Shown here: piece after piece, positions 26,082-34,914 of the stretch
How the letters are laid out: each line of letters starts with the position of its first letter
Numbering within the stretch: the first letter of the stretch is position 1
NCBI GenBank assembly: GCA_965365285.1
Contig: CBDUBC010000005.1
Span: forward strand, 4,282-68,281
DNA from: JAURDE01 sp965365285
GTDB taxonomy: Bacteria > Bdellovibrionota > Bacteriovoracia > Bacteriovoracales > Bacteriovoracaceae
Reading direction: 5' to 3'
DNA: 64,000 nt
Translations under genes and position numbers: made by a program
The notes under the pieces: model-generated
Databases searched by the model: none
The model's input: only the letters and a program-made list of their open reading frames with translations
Told to the model about the DNA's origin: nothing

Positions 26082-27320
26082 TTAAAAAATTTCTCTAAAA
26101 ACACTCTTAATTGAATCACTCAGTCGCCCCAAGATATCGTGGTTCACCATATCTGCAGGGATCTCCTCCGAGTACTGGTATTTCCCTTTACTCGCCTCAA
26201 TTAAAAGCCCTAATACTGTTGAAAATTTTGGATTTCTCATTATATTGGTCATCCCACCAAAGCTTTGCGGATAGCCAACTTTCACAGGTCTCTCTAGAAT
26301 ATATTCAGCAAGCTCAGGAAGATCAGCAATTAAGCCTCCCCCTCCAGTAATGACATAACCACCTGTGATTTTTTCATCAAGCTCTTTATCGGAAATAATA
26401 TTTTTAATAATTTGAAAGAGCTCTTCTGCTCTTGCCTCGAGTACTTCACTTATCTGACCAACACTTACGTCTCGAGGCTTAGTTCCACTTAATCCCTGAA
26501 CTGAAATAGAGGTAGATTGATTAAGTTTCTCTTTTAGAACAGAGCCATGATTTACTTTTACTCTTTCCGCTTCATTATGTGGGATTTTAAGAGCAACCGC
26601 GAGGTCGTTAGTAAAGTGATTACCTCCTACTGGGATGATATGAGAATGGATTAGACTACCATCATGCCAAATGGCCACATCGGTTGTTCCCCCACCAATA
26701 TCAATAAGAACGACGCCCATTTCTTTTTCTTCTGATGTTAAAACGGCTTCAGAGCTTGCAATGGGCTGTAGAATTATTTTTTCTGTATGTAGACCAGCGT
26801 GCTCTACACATTTCACAAGATTTTGAATAAGACTTATTTCTCCAGTTACGACATGAACATTACATTCTAATCGGACACCTACCATTCCCTCTGGATTCTT
26901 AATTCCCGAGGTATTATCTACTTTGTATTCTTGTGGAATAATATGAAGAATTTCACGATCACTTGGAATGACGACGGCCTTAGCAGCCTCTAGAACTCGT
27001 TCTACATCATCATGACTAATTTCTTTATTTTTAATTGCGACAACACCTGAACTATTAAAGCTATAGATATGGTTACCAGCAATTCCAATTGTGGCCGTAC
27101 CAAATTTAATTCCGGCCATAAGCCTTGCTTCCTCTAGGGAGGCTTTTATAGAACGAACCGTTTTATCAACATTAACTACTTGGCCTTTTTTAAGACCATA
27201 ACTGGGGTGCGTGCCTATTCCTATGATTTCGATTTCTGAGTCTGGCCTTTGATAACCCACGATGGTGCATACCTTGGTGGTACCAATGTCGAGACCAACA
27301 ATGATATTTTTATCGCTCAT
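26082..27320 (-). CDS. ftsA: Cell division protein FtsA
   Basis: Actin-like membrane tether of the Z-ring (412 aa). Nucleotide-binding motifs GLDIGTTKVCTIVG (residues 9-22) and VVLIDIGGGTTDVAIW (about 204-219), ITGGGGLI and the C-terminal amphipathic helix ILGRLSDSIKSVFREIF for membrane binding are all present. Immediately upstream of ftsZ with a 14-base gap, standard order. Confidence 0.96.
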   Translation of the reverse strand: MSDKNIIVGLDIGTTKVCTIVGYQRPDSEIEIIGIGTHPSYGLKKGQVVNVDKTVRSIKASLEEARLMAGIKFGTATIGIAGNHIYSFNSSGVVAIKNKEISHDDVERVLEAAKAVVIPSDREILHIIPQEYKVDNTSGIKNPEGMVGVRLECNVHVVTGEISLIQNLVKCVEHAGLHTEKIILQPIASSEAVLTSEEKEMGVVLIDIGGGTTDVAIWHDGSLIHSHIIPVGGNHFTNDLAVALKIPHNEAERVKVNHGSVLKEKLNQSTSISVQGLSGTKPRDVSVGQISEVLEARAEELFQIIKNIISDKELDEKITGGYVITGGGGLIADLPELAEYILERPVKVGYPQSFGGMTNIMRNPKFSTVLGLLIEASKGKYQYSEEIPADMVNHDILGRLSDSIKSVFREIF

Positions 27321-27382
27321 GAGAGTCCTTTCTCATATTTTGAATGGAATCATTCCACTCTTAGACTTGCGTCTAGTAAATT

Positions 27383-28123
27383 TTAGAATTTGTCACTGAA
27401 CCTGACAACTACTTTCTTGAGGTTCGTCATGTTGATAACGGTAGGGATTTTCTTTTTTGTTTTCATGTGAGCGAGAAGTCTTTGTAATTTCTCAACCTTT
27501 TCGCTCCACTGTTCATTACCAAAAAATGTTGATGTTGGAGAACCATTGATAGATAAAATGATTGTAAGATCATTAGAGTTATCAAGAATTATTTCAGACG
27601 TCATTTTTTGAATCTCTGGTCCCATCTCATGGATAAGATCAGTAATTTCCAACCTTTTCGCCTTATCAATAAGCTTCACGGGTAATGCGAGACTTGGAAG
27701 ATTTCCTTTTAACTTTTTCTCTTCTCTTAGAATTACTTCGTAAGTTGGATCATAAAGCTCACCGTCATCGACTAGGATGGCCTCATAAGAGTCTAGTCCG
27801 CCATCTTTATATACCTGAACTTTAGTCAGTGGTTTTGGACAATTAAATTTAAACTTTAAAAGATCTTTAAGAGGATTATAGTTCACTTTATAGCTAGCTA
27901 TAAAATGCTTCTCTTTTAGGTCTTCTTGAAGAATCATTTCCTTAACGTCATATAGAGATTTATTTTTTTCAAACTCTTTAACAAGTTTAAGTGTCAGAGT
28001 TCCCGCAGTCCGAGACGGACAATTTCCAAAAAAGGTTCGATACTTAATTTCACCATCTTTGGAGGGAGGCGTATTTGAGAAAGCGGTACTTGCGAACAGA
28101 AGAGAGAGAAAAATTATTTTCAT
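27383..28123 (-). CDS. ftsQ: FtsQ/DivIB-like division protein
   Basis: A 246-aa protein in the ftsQ slot between murB and ftsA. The C-terminal part, ending NMTNLKKVVVRFSDKF, matches the beta-domain end of FtsQ, where a related VVVRF strand is typical. The N-terminus is a cleavable-looking signal peptide (MKIIFLSLLFASTAFS) without the usual cytoplasmic tail, and the POTRA region is divergent with two Cys (about residues 34 and 94). It may be a secreted or loosely anchored FtsQ. The identification rests on position and the C-terminal strand. Confidence 0.62.
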   Translation of the reverse strand: MKIIFLSLLFASTAFSNTPPSKDGEIKYRTFFGNCPSRTAGTLTLKLVKEFEKNKSLYDVKEMILQEDLKEKHFIASYKVNYNPLKDLLKFKFNCPKPLTKVQVYKDGGLDSYEAILVDDGELYDPTYEVILREEKKLKGNLPSLALPVKLIDKAKRLEITDLIHEMGPEIQKMTSEIILDNSNDLTIILSINGSPTSTFFGNEQWSEKVEKLQRLLAHMKTKKKIPTVINMTNLKKVVVRFSDKF

Positions 28124-29031
28124 AGTTTTACTTCAAGTTCAAATTCCTTACCATACTGAAGAGCGAGCTCAGACTTTAACAATGTTAAAAGCTTTTGAAC
28201 GTCTTCTTTGGTCGCCCCACCTTTATTGATGAGAAAATTAGCGTGCACATGACTTACTTGAGCACCACCAATTGTGAACCCCTTTAAACCCATTATATCT
28301 AGAAATTTTCCTGCAGGGCAAGAACTCGAGTTTTTCTCTCCACTTTCTTCATAATTTTTAAACATACAACCACAGGTTTTATCGTTTAACGGCTGTGTTG
28401 TATTACGATAACTTAAATAATCTTTTATTTGCTGACCGACTCCAGGACTAACTCCATGGTGAGTAAGCTCCACCTCGTAAATTACATCACTTTCCTCAAG
28501 AAAATTATTGGCCCGATATCTAAAATCTTTAGCAGTAGTCACTCTTTCATGGTGATTTCCAAACCGATCTACATATTTCACTTTTTTAACAAGAGACCCG
28601 ATTTCTCCAAGTCTTGTTCCTGCATTCATAAAAACAGCTCCACCCAAAGTAGCCGGAATACCCGTAAAAGCTTCCCACCCTTTAAGTTCATATTTAATTG
28701 CCTGAGAAGTAAGAACGTTAAGGGGAATCGATGCCGGTAAGGTATAGATAGATTTAACAGCGCTAAAAATATTTTTATCATATCCAAAATCAAGTTTTAG
28801 ATAAGGAAAATCTGAAACTTGAGGGAGGATCTGATTCGCCCCAAGGCCAAGGACTCTAAAATTGAGTTCATGAGATTTTAAAAGTTTTAATACTGAGACA
28901 AGTGCATCTAAATTACGAACCGTAATTAAATGCCCCTGAGCTTTGAGATTTAAGGTCGATCGTTTTGAGAGGTCTTTATCCAACTCAATATCAACAGATT
29001 GAATACCTTCAAGATCCTTAATTAAATTCAT
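28120..29031 (-). CDS. murB: UDP-N-acetylenolpyruvoylglucosamine reductase MurB
   Basis: FAD-dependent reductase making UDP-MurNAc. FAD-site features: LGLGANQ (usual GxGSN), GWEAFTGIPATLGGAVFMNAG. The proton-donor motif usually G-S-x-F-K-N reads G221-C222-M-F-K-N, with Cys for Ser; the YR-x-S motif reads FRYRANNF. The terminal Glu residues and HANFLINKGGAT are kept. The start is set at 29031 (MNLIKDLEGI), overlapping murC by 14 bases; an upstream in-frame ATG (29100) would lie deep in murC. Overlaps ftsQ by 4 bases. Confidence 0.92.
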   Translation of the reverse strand: MNLIKDLEGIQSVDIELDKDLSKRSTLNLKAQGHLITVRNLDALVSVLKLLKSHELNFRVLGLGANQILPQVSDFPYLKLDFGYDKNIFSAVKSIYTLPASIPLNVLTSQAIKYELKGWEAFTGIPATLGGAVFMNAGTRLGEIGSLVKKVKYVDRFGNHHERVTTAKDFRYRANNFLEESDVIYEVELTHHGVSPGVGQQIKDYLSYRNTTQPLNDKTCGCMFKNYEESGEKNSSSCPAGKFLDIMGLKGFTIGGAQVSHVHANFLINKGGATKEDVQKLLTLLKSELALQYGKEFELEVKL

Positions 29032-30412
29032 ACTTAATAACTTCTCTAATCTTCTTTCCAATGGTTCCCGCTCCCAACACCAAAAAGGTGGTATTCTCAT
29101 CTTGGGATGACTTTAGAATATCAGATATTTCATGAAGTTCTATATTCTTTACGAGTTCAGGATGAATTCGATTGATATCGTTAGCAAGAACTAGAGAATT
29201 AATACCTGAGATTTCTTTTTCACTAGCAGGATAAATTGGACAAAGATATACCTCGTGAGCTTGATTAAAACAGTGAAGAAATTCATTCCAACACTCTTTG
29301 GTGCGTGAAAATCGATGCGGTTCAAAGATGACTTTGATTTTTCTATCAGGTCTAGTTTCAACTGCCGCTTTAATTGTAGCACTAATCTCTGTTGGGTGAT
29401 GTCCATAATCATCGATAATTTCTAGGTTTTCTCTTTTTACAAGAGTTTGAAATCTTCTTCCAACACCCTTAAAGGCTTCAATACTCTTAGCGATGGAATC
29501 AAGACTCAGACCAAGTTTATGGCTAAGAGTAATTGCTCCTAAAGCATTAAGAACATTGTGACGACCGGGAAGGTTGATTTTTATATTGATTTCAAATTTA
29601 TCAGAAATAAAAAGATCAAACTCACAGTTATTTTCATAAAGCTTAATATCTCTCGCTTCATAATCTAGCTTACCCTCATACTCTTCTCTTAATCCAAAAA
29701 GAGCATAAGGCTTTTTCATATTCTTTCTTAGTTCTTGAAGCCTTTTATCATGGGCGTTGAGTGCACATACTCCATAAAAAGGAATTTTATTAGCAAACTC
29801 TTCAAAAGCTTCCATAAGATTCATTTCACTCTTATAGTGATTCATATGATCTAGATCGATATTAGTAATAACTGACAAAATAGGATTTAGGAGTAAAAAG
29901 GATCCATCACTCTCGTCAGCTTCGGCAACGAGATACTCTCCTTTACCGATATTAGCGTGACCATTGAGATTTTCGACAATCCCACCAATCACATAAGTTG
30001 GATCAAAACCTCCACCCTGAAGAATCGTAGCAAGAAAGCTTGTTGTAGTGGTTTTTCCATGGGTACCTGCAACTGCAACCCCTTTTTTAAGCCTCATGAG
30101 TTCAGCAAGCATTTCAGCTCTTCTCATGATAGGAATTTTCTTTTCTTTAGCGGCCTTAAATTCGGGATTTTTATCGTTGATTGCAGAGCTGTAGACGATT
30201 GTGGTTTGGTCAGTGATATTTTTTGCTTCATGCCCGATATAAATCTCAGCACCCATTTGAATCAATCTCTCCACAGTGGAGGAATGAGAAATATCACTAC
30301 CGGTAACGCAATAACCCATTTTTAATAAAATCTCAGCAATACCGCTCATACCGATACCGCCAATTCCAATGAAGTGAATTTTCACAAAAGGATTACATTT
30401 GATGTCTTGCAT
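29018..30412 (-). CDS. murC: UDP-N-acetylmuramate-L-alanine ligase
   Basis: MurC adds L-Ala to UDP-MurNAc. N-terminal HFIGIGGIGMSGIAE, P-loop GTHGKTTTTSF, EADESDGSF, HNVLNALGA and DDYGHHPTEI are the family motifs, all intact. Start placed at ATG 30412 (MQDIKCNPFV...), preceded by AAGAAGGG at close spacing; ATG 30442 is an alternative that adds ten basic residues. It overlaps ftsW by 20 bases. The murG gene that often lies between ftsW and murC is not here. Confidence 0.94.
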   Translation of the reverse strand: MQDIKCNPFVKIHFIGIGGIGMSGIAEILLKMGYCVTGSDISHSSTVERLIQMGAEIYIGHEAKNITDQTTIVYSSAINDKNPEFKAAKEKKIPIMRRAEMLAELMRLKKGVAVAGTHGKTTTTSFLATILQGGGFDPTYVIGGIVENLNGHANIGKGEYLVAEADESDGSFLLLNPILSVITNIDLDHMNHYKSEMNLMEAFEEFANKIPFYGVCALNAHDKRLQELRKNMKKPYALFGLREEYEGKLDYEARDIKLYENNCEFDLFISDKFEINIKINLPGRHNVLNALGAITLSHKLGLSLDSIAKSIEAFKGVGRRFQTLVKRENLEIIDDYGHHPTEISATIKAAVETRPDRKIKVIFEPHRFSRTKECWNEFLHCFNQAHEVYLCPIYPASEKEISGINSLVLANDINRIHPELVKNIELHEISDILKSSQDENTTFLVLGAGTIGKKIREVIKYEFN

Positions 30413-31535
30413 AGGGCCCTTCTTGGATGCTTTCTTCCTCATTACAACACCTAAGGGCGGAAAACAAGAAGCCTATACCAATTAGGTTAGCAACCAGGGA
30501 AGAACCACCATAGCTAATAAAGGGTAAGTTGAGACCTTTTGTAGGTAGAAGACCTAAGACAACGGCCATATTAAGAAGGGCCTGAAGACCAATGACAAAG
30601 ACAATTGAAGCCACTACAATTAATGCTATGCGTTTTTTTGTTCTTAGGGCCAAAGAGAATCCCAGACCTAACATATAAAGATAAATGAAAGTCACGGATA
30701 CAACCCCAATAAAACCAAGCTCTTCTGCCAGAACACTAAAGATAAAATCGTTATGGGCCTCTGGAAGATAAAAAAGCTTCTCATTAGAATTTCCAAGTCC
30801 CTGTCCAAAAAGCGACCCATTGGCAAAGGCAAGATAGCTTTGAATGATCTGAAACCCAGATGTTTTGGGGTTTTTCCATGGATCCATAAATGCTAGGAGA
30901 CGCTCAACTCGATAGGGGGCAGAGAACAAAAGGATAACCCCGGCAATAGTTCCTGAGATGACAAAGGTATAGAAATATTTCCTACTAAAGTTTGAAATAT
31001 AGCAAACGAAGCTAATAACCAGAAAGCAAATAGTAAAAGATCCATAGTCTGGTTGAAAAAGCAGGAGGGCCAAGGGTGCCAAAAGATAGATTCCATTTAA
31101 AACTCTTTCCTTAAGATTAAAGCGAAAGAAATTTTCGAAATAATAAATAGAGCATAAGACGACAGAGTATTTAACAAATTCACCGGGCTGAATATTGATT
31201 CCAAATAGACCTATCCAGCGATGAGCACCTTTAACGTTCACTCCAAGACCAGGAATAAAGGTGAGAAGAATTAAAAAGGAAATAAAGATATTAATGTAAG
31301 GGCCATACTTGATCCAAACATTCAATTTAGTTTTTGAAACAATAAAAAGAGATATCCCACCCAGAATTAGAAAAATAAATTGTTTAACAAAAAGATAACT
31401 GGAACTTCCAAAAGTTTCTTTTGCGTAGATATAGGAACTTGAATAAACCATCAAAAGACCTAAAATACAAAGAGCTCCTAAATTAATTAGAAAGTATTTT
31501 TGTTTTTTTTCTTGTCCCCATTCTATAAAATTCAC
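30393..31535 (-). CDS. ftsW: FtsW, SEDS peptidoglycan polymerase
   Basis: Ten-pass SEDS protein (380 aa) that polymerises septal glycan strands with FtsI. Family features: GAHRWIGLFGINIQPGEFVK, HNDFIFSVLAEELGFIG (catalytic Asp region) and GLLPTKGLNLPFISYGGSS. FtsW rather than RodA is inferred from its place in the division cluster. Its start faces a plus-strand lipoprotein gene, so transcription of ftsW is separated from murD upstream and must have its own promoter nearby. Confidence 0.93.
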   Translation of the reverse strand: MNFIEWGQEKKQKYFLINLGALCILGLLMVYSSSYIYAKETFGSSSYLFVKQFIFLILGGISLFIVSKTKLNVWIKYGPYINIFISFLILLTFIPGLGVNVKGAHRWIGLFGINIQPGEFVKYSVVLCSIYYFENFFRFNLKERVLNGIYLLAPLALLLFQPDYGSFTICFLVISFVCYISNFSRKYFYTFVISGTIAGVILLFSAPYRVERLLAFMDPWKNPKTSGFQIIQSYLAFANGSLFGQGLGNSNEKLFYLPEAHNDFIFSVLAEELGFIGVVSVTFIYLYMLGLGFSLALRTKKRIALIVVASIVFVIGLQALLNMAVVLGLLPTKGLNLPFISYGGSSLVANLIGIGFLFSALRCCNEEESIQEGPYARHQM

Positions 31536-31562
31536 TTTTTTATTTTATCAAAATCCTTCTCT

Positions 31563-31590
31563 TTTACAAGATTGCTCTCTGAACTATAAT
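31563..31590 (+). promoter_or_regulatory. Sigma-70 promoter of the lipoprotein gene
   Basis: TTTACA (31563-31568) and a perfect TATAAT (31585-31590) are 16 bases apart in the divergent gap between ftsW and the plus-strand lipoprotein gene. AAGGAAAG (31601-31608) precedes the ATG at 31614. This gives the inserted gene an independent promoter. Confidence 0.65.
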
Positions 31591-31613
31591 TAAACTGAAA
31601 AAGGAAAGATAAT

Positions 31614-32393
31614 ATGAAACATTTGCTTCTTTTGCTTCTTTTATTGAGCTCCTGCATTTCTGAACAAAAGACCGAGGAATTAGTTTCCAAAAGTAAGGGT
31701 GAAAGTTACATCAATGAAAACTCTATTACCTTCGATCAAAATTACAAACCCTACACTTATCTAGCCAACGGAAAGCTTCATGGTCTTTATCCCTTACTTG
31801 TAAAACTTATTTTTGATCAGACAGACTTTAAACCTCATCTCGTGGGACTTCCATGGAGAAGATGCATGAAACTAGGGCAAAACGCTATGGCCGGTGTAGC
31901 TGGTGCCTATAAAAACTCAGAGCGAATAAAGGTTTTTGATTACTCAGACGCCATTTGGGAAGAGAGACTTCTTTACTACAATCTTAAGGAAGATAGTTTT
32001 AACTTCACCGACATTCAAAGCCTTAAAGGGAAGCACGTAGGACTCATGGATGGGTGGAGCTATGGCGAAGATCTCGATAAGGTTATTAAAAATGGGCTCT
32101 TTCAAGCTCATATTATAGATGGACACGACCAAATTTTTAGAATGATCTCCATGAAAAGACTTGATGGTACTATAATCGATGAGGTATCTGCGAGAATAAT
32201 CCTCAAAAGAAATCAACTTGAGGGAAAGTTTAAAGGGTCTAAAAATCCTGTAGCTGTAAATAGCGCCTACCTTATCTTCAATAAAAAGCAGAACCGTAAG
32301 GAATTAGTAGATAAATTTAACAAGGCCATGAGAAAGCTTAAGGCCAGTGGCGAATTTAATCGAGCAGTAGAAAGTTTTTATAAAGGTAATTAG
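31614..32393 (+). CDS. Family 3 solute-binding lipoprotein
   Basis: A 259-aa secreted lipoprotein: signal peptide with a Leu-rich core and lipobox LSSC (Cys14). The mature part resembles bacterial family 3 (amino-acid-type) solute-binding proteins: FDQNYKPYTYLANGKLHGLY, GLPWRRCMKLGQNAMAGVAG and LKGKHVGLMDGWSYG. It is the only plus-strand gene inside the division/wall cluster. No transporter genes accompany it; the protein could sense or scavenge wall-derived ligands, but this is speculation. Confidence 0.82.
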   Translation: MKHLLLLLLLLSSCISEQKTEELVSKSKGESYINENSITFDQNYKPYTYLANGKLHGLYPLLVKLIFDQTDFKPHLVGLPWRRCMKLGQNAMAGVAGAYKNSERIKVFDYSDAIWEERLLYYNLKEDSFNFTDIQSLKGKHVGLMDGWSYGEDLDKVIKNGLFQAHIIDGHDQIFRMISMKRLDGTIIDEVSARIILKRNQLEGKFKGSKNPVAVNSAYLIFNKKQNRKELVDKFNKAMRKLKASGEFNRAVESFYKGN

Positions 32394-32395
32394 TT

Positions 32396-33778
32396 TTAAA
32401 GCTGATAAACAAGCTTTCTGTAATAATTGCCTCTTTCCTCATAATCTCTAAAAAAGTCAGTTGAAGGGTTTCCTGGACTTAAAAGAATAACATCTCCTGT
32501 TCGAGACTTTTGGTAGGCAAGAAGAACTGATTCTTCGAAAGATCCTACAATGAAAGTTTGACCATGCTCTCCAAGAGTTCGATTAAGCCTTTCCTTACAC
32601 TCTCCAACGAGAACGAGAACTCTAGAGAACTCAATCATATCGTTAGCAAATGGTTCAAAACTGATCTCTTCATCATCTTTTCCACCAGCAATCAAAATTA
32701 CAGGTTTTTTGAATGATTTAAGACTTTCAATCATGTTGTCCATAGATTCAGCTTTAGAGTCATTGTAGAAAGCAACACCATTTTTTTCGAGAAGGAATTC
32801 GAGTCGATGAGGTATTCCCGGAAATTTTTCAATTAAAAGTTGAATTGATTTATCACTAACGTTGATCGCCTTACAAGCAGTGATGGCAGCAAGTAGATTT
32901 TCTCTATTGCTTTGACCAACAATTCTCATTTTAGAGACAACGAAGTCGGAGTGATAGTTAATATTGCAATTGATCCTTCGATTGTGAAAATGAGTTCCTT
33001 GAATCTCATCCATCACACCAAGATTGACGAAGCTTTTTCTAGAGTACCAGTATTTCACGCAATTTGCGTTTCGAATAAAAGAGTTATTTGCCAATTGATC
33101 AAAGTTTGCGATCAAAATATCATCTGGAGAAAGGGATTTAATCACACTTAATTTGGTTTCAATATACTCACCCATGGAAGTGAAGTGAGTCGTCGGGTAT
33201 TTTTCGCCTATATTGGTAAACACAACCATGTGAGGATGAAAGTTCGTTAACTTTTTAAGTTGAACAGCAGAAACTTCCACAACAGCATAATCGTATTCCA
33301 CTCCTTCATTTTGAGCGATCATATCAATGAAAGGTGTTTCACTGGTTCCACCCACAAAGACTTTTTTACCATCAAGCTGAAGGCAAAAGCCGATCATATG
33401 ACTAACAGTGGTTCTTCCGTAGCTTCCACAAACGGCAATAATTGGTTTCTTACAGAGTAGATTACCTAGACCAAATTCACTAAAAACCATTTTTCCATGC
33501 TTTCTAGCTAATTCTAATTGAGGCAGATCTGGATTAACTGATTTGGAATAAACAATGACATCAGCATCAAGAAAGTCTTCATCTCTGTGTTCACCAAAAG
33601 TCATTTCAACAGAAGGAGTAATTTTCTTAAGTTTTTTAATCGCTTTATTAAGATCAAAAATAGGCTTAATATCTGTAACTCTGATGTGGCAATCAAGACC
33701 ATTGAAAAAGTTGATTAAGGTAAAACCAGTTCTTCCAATTCCAACTATGAGAACCTTCTTGCCCTTGAACCTTTCCAT
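32396..33778 (-). CDS. murD: UDP-N-acetylmuramoylalanine-D-glutamate ligase, divergent MurD
   Basis: MurD adds D-Glu to UDP-MurNAc-L-Ala. The N-terminal Rossmann strand KVLIVGIGRTGF, HRLEFL, NDSKAESMDNM and LSPGNPSTDFFRDYEERG place it in the family, and its slot between mraY and ftsW agrees. Several signature sites deviate: the P-loop GTNGKT reads G118-S-Y-G-R122-T (Arg for the essential Lys), LSSFQL reads EVSAVQL, NDSKATN reads NDSKAESMDN, SPACAS reads SPGNPS. No other MurD is in the window. Either an adapted enzyme or one that lost normal activity. Ends 2 bases from the convergent lipoprotein gene. Confidence 0.88.
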   Translation of the reverse strand: MERFKGKKVLIVGIGRTGFTLINFFNGLDCHIRVTDIKPIFDLNKAIKKLKKITPSVEMTFGEHRDEDFLDADVIVYSKSVNPDLPQLELARKHGKMVFSEFGLGNLLCKKPIIAVCGSYGRTTVSHMIGFCLQLDGKKVFVGGTSETPFIDMIAQNEGVEYDYAVVEVSAVQLKKLTNFHPHMVVFTNIGEKYPTTHFTSMGEYIETKLSVIKSLSPDDILIANFDQLANNSFIRNANCVKYWYSRKSFVNLGVMDEIQGTHFHNRRINCNINYHSDFVVSKMRIVGQSNRENLLAAITACKAINVSDKSIQLLIEKFPGIPHRLEFLLEKNGVAFYNDSKAESMDNMIESLKSFKKPVILIAGGKDDEEISFEPFANDMIEFSRVLVLVGECKERLNRTLGEHGQTFIVGSFEESVLLAYQKSRTGDVILLSPGNPSTDFFRDYEERGNYYRKLVYQL

Positions 33779-33787
33779 AAAACTCCT

Positions 33788-34864
33788 CTAACGCATTTTT
33801 AAGGTGGCTAAAGAAAGAATGGCTAAGAAAATACTTATGATCCAAAAACGTACTATAACTTTTGGTTCTTCCCACCCTTTCAACTCAAAATGATGATGAA
33901 TGGGGGCCATTTTAAAAACTCTTTTCTTTCTTAACTTGAACGAAGCTACCTGTATAATAACGGACAGGGCCTCGATCACAAAAATACCACCGATTAATAC
34001 AAATAAAATTTCGTTTCTCGATATTACTGCCATGGTGCCTAACGCTCCCCCTAATGATAGAGAGCCTACATCACCCATAAATATCTGAGCCGGATAGGTG
34101 TTGTACCATAAAAAGCCAACCCCTGCACCAATAATGGCTGCAGCAAGGACAGAAAGTTCTCCGATATTTTCAACATAGGGGATGAAAAGGTACTGAGCGA
34201 TCTCTTTATGCCCTGTCGCGTAAGCAATTACGGCCAGACTTGCTGCACTGGTCATAATAGGTCCTATTGCGAGACCATCAAGTCCATCGGTTAGATTAAC
34301 TGCATTACTTGAACCAACGATCACAAGAGCGCCAAAGGGAATATAAAGCCAACCCATGTCAAAAAGCGGGTCTTTAAGAAATGGAATATGAAGATTGGTA
34401 TCAATAGTTTTACTCATTACAAGGTAAGCAACTACAATGAGGGCCGTACTAAACTGCCAAAGAAGTTTGTACCGTGCCGAAACACCGTCCGTATCTTTTT
34501 TAAGAACCTTTAGATAGTCATCTAGAAAACCTAAAAGGAAATAACTCACAGTCACAAGAAGCGACATGAGAATAGGTACGGAAAAGAAATTTCCACAAAA
34601 GAGAAAGGCTATCAAAACGGATCCCACGAGAAACAATCCACCCATTGTGGGAGTTCCCGCTTTTTTGAGGTGGGATTGTGGACCATCGTCACGAATGACT
34701 TGACCAAATTGTTTCATTTTCATGAAAAGAATAAATCTCTTTCCCCAATAAACAGAAATAATCACGCTCAACAAGAATGCTACGAGAGATCGAAATGTAA
34801 TGTATTTAAAAACATTAAACAGCGCAACATCTTTGGTGAGAGGATAAAGAAAATGAAAAAGCAT
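33788..34864 (-). CDS. mraY: Phospho-N-acetylmuramoyl-pentapeptide transferase MraY
   Basis: Ten-pass enzyme (358 aa) that makes lipid I. Motifs: QSHLKKAGTPTMGG, FLDDYLKVLKKDTDG (with the DD of the active site), NAVNLTDGLDGLA and MGDVGSLSLGG, plus APIHHHFELKGW near the end, all canonical. 9 bases upstream of murD. Confidence 0.96.
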   Translation of the reverse strand: MLFHFLYPLTKDVALFNVFKYITFRSLVAFLLSVIISVYWGKRFILFMKMKQFGQVIRDDGPQSHLKKAGTPTMGGLFLVGSVLIAFLFCGNFFSVPILMSLLVTVSYFLLGFLDDYLKVLKKDTDGVSARYKLLWQFSTALIVVAYLVMSKTIDTNLHIPFLKDPLFDMGWLYIPFGALVIVGSSNAVNLTDGLDGLAIGPIMTSAASLAVIAYATGHKEIAQYLFIPYVENIGELSVLAAAIIGAGVGFLWYNTYPAQIFMGDVGSLSLGGALGTMAVISRNEILFVLIGGIFVIEALSVIIQVASFKLRKKRVFKMAPIHHHFELKGWEEPKVIVRFWIISIFLAILSLATLKMR

Positions 34865-34914
34865 AAGCTGATTATCCCATGAGAACGGTAAAATAATTTT
34901 ATACCTATATGTGA

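Noticed and set aside
29032..29100. Long form of MurB starting at 29100
   Set aside because: It would extend 83 bases into murC with an unusual Arg/Trp-rich N-terminus; ATG 29031 gives a normal MurB start.
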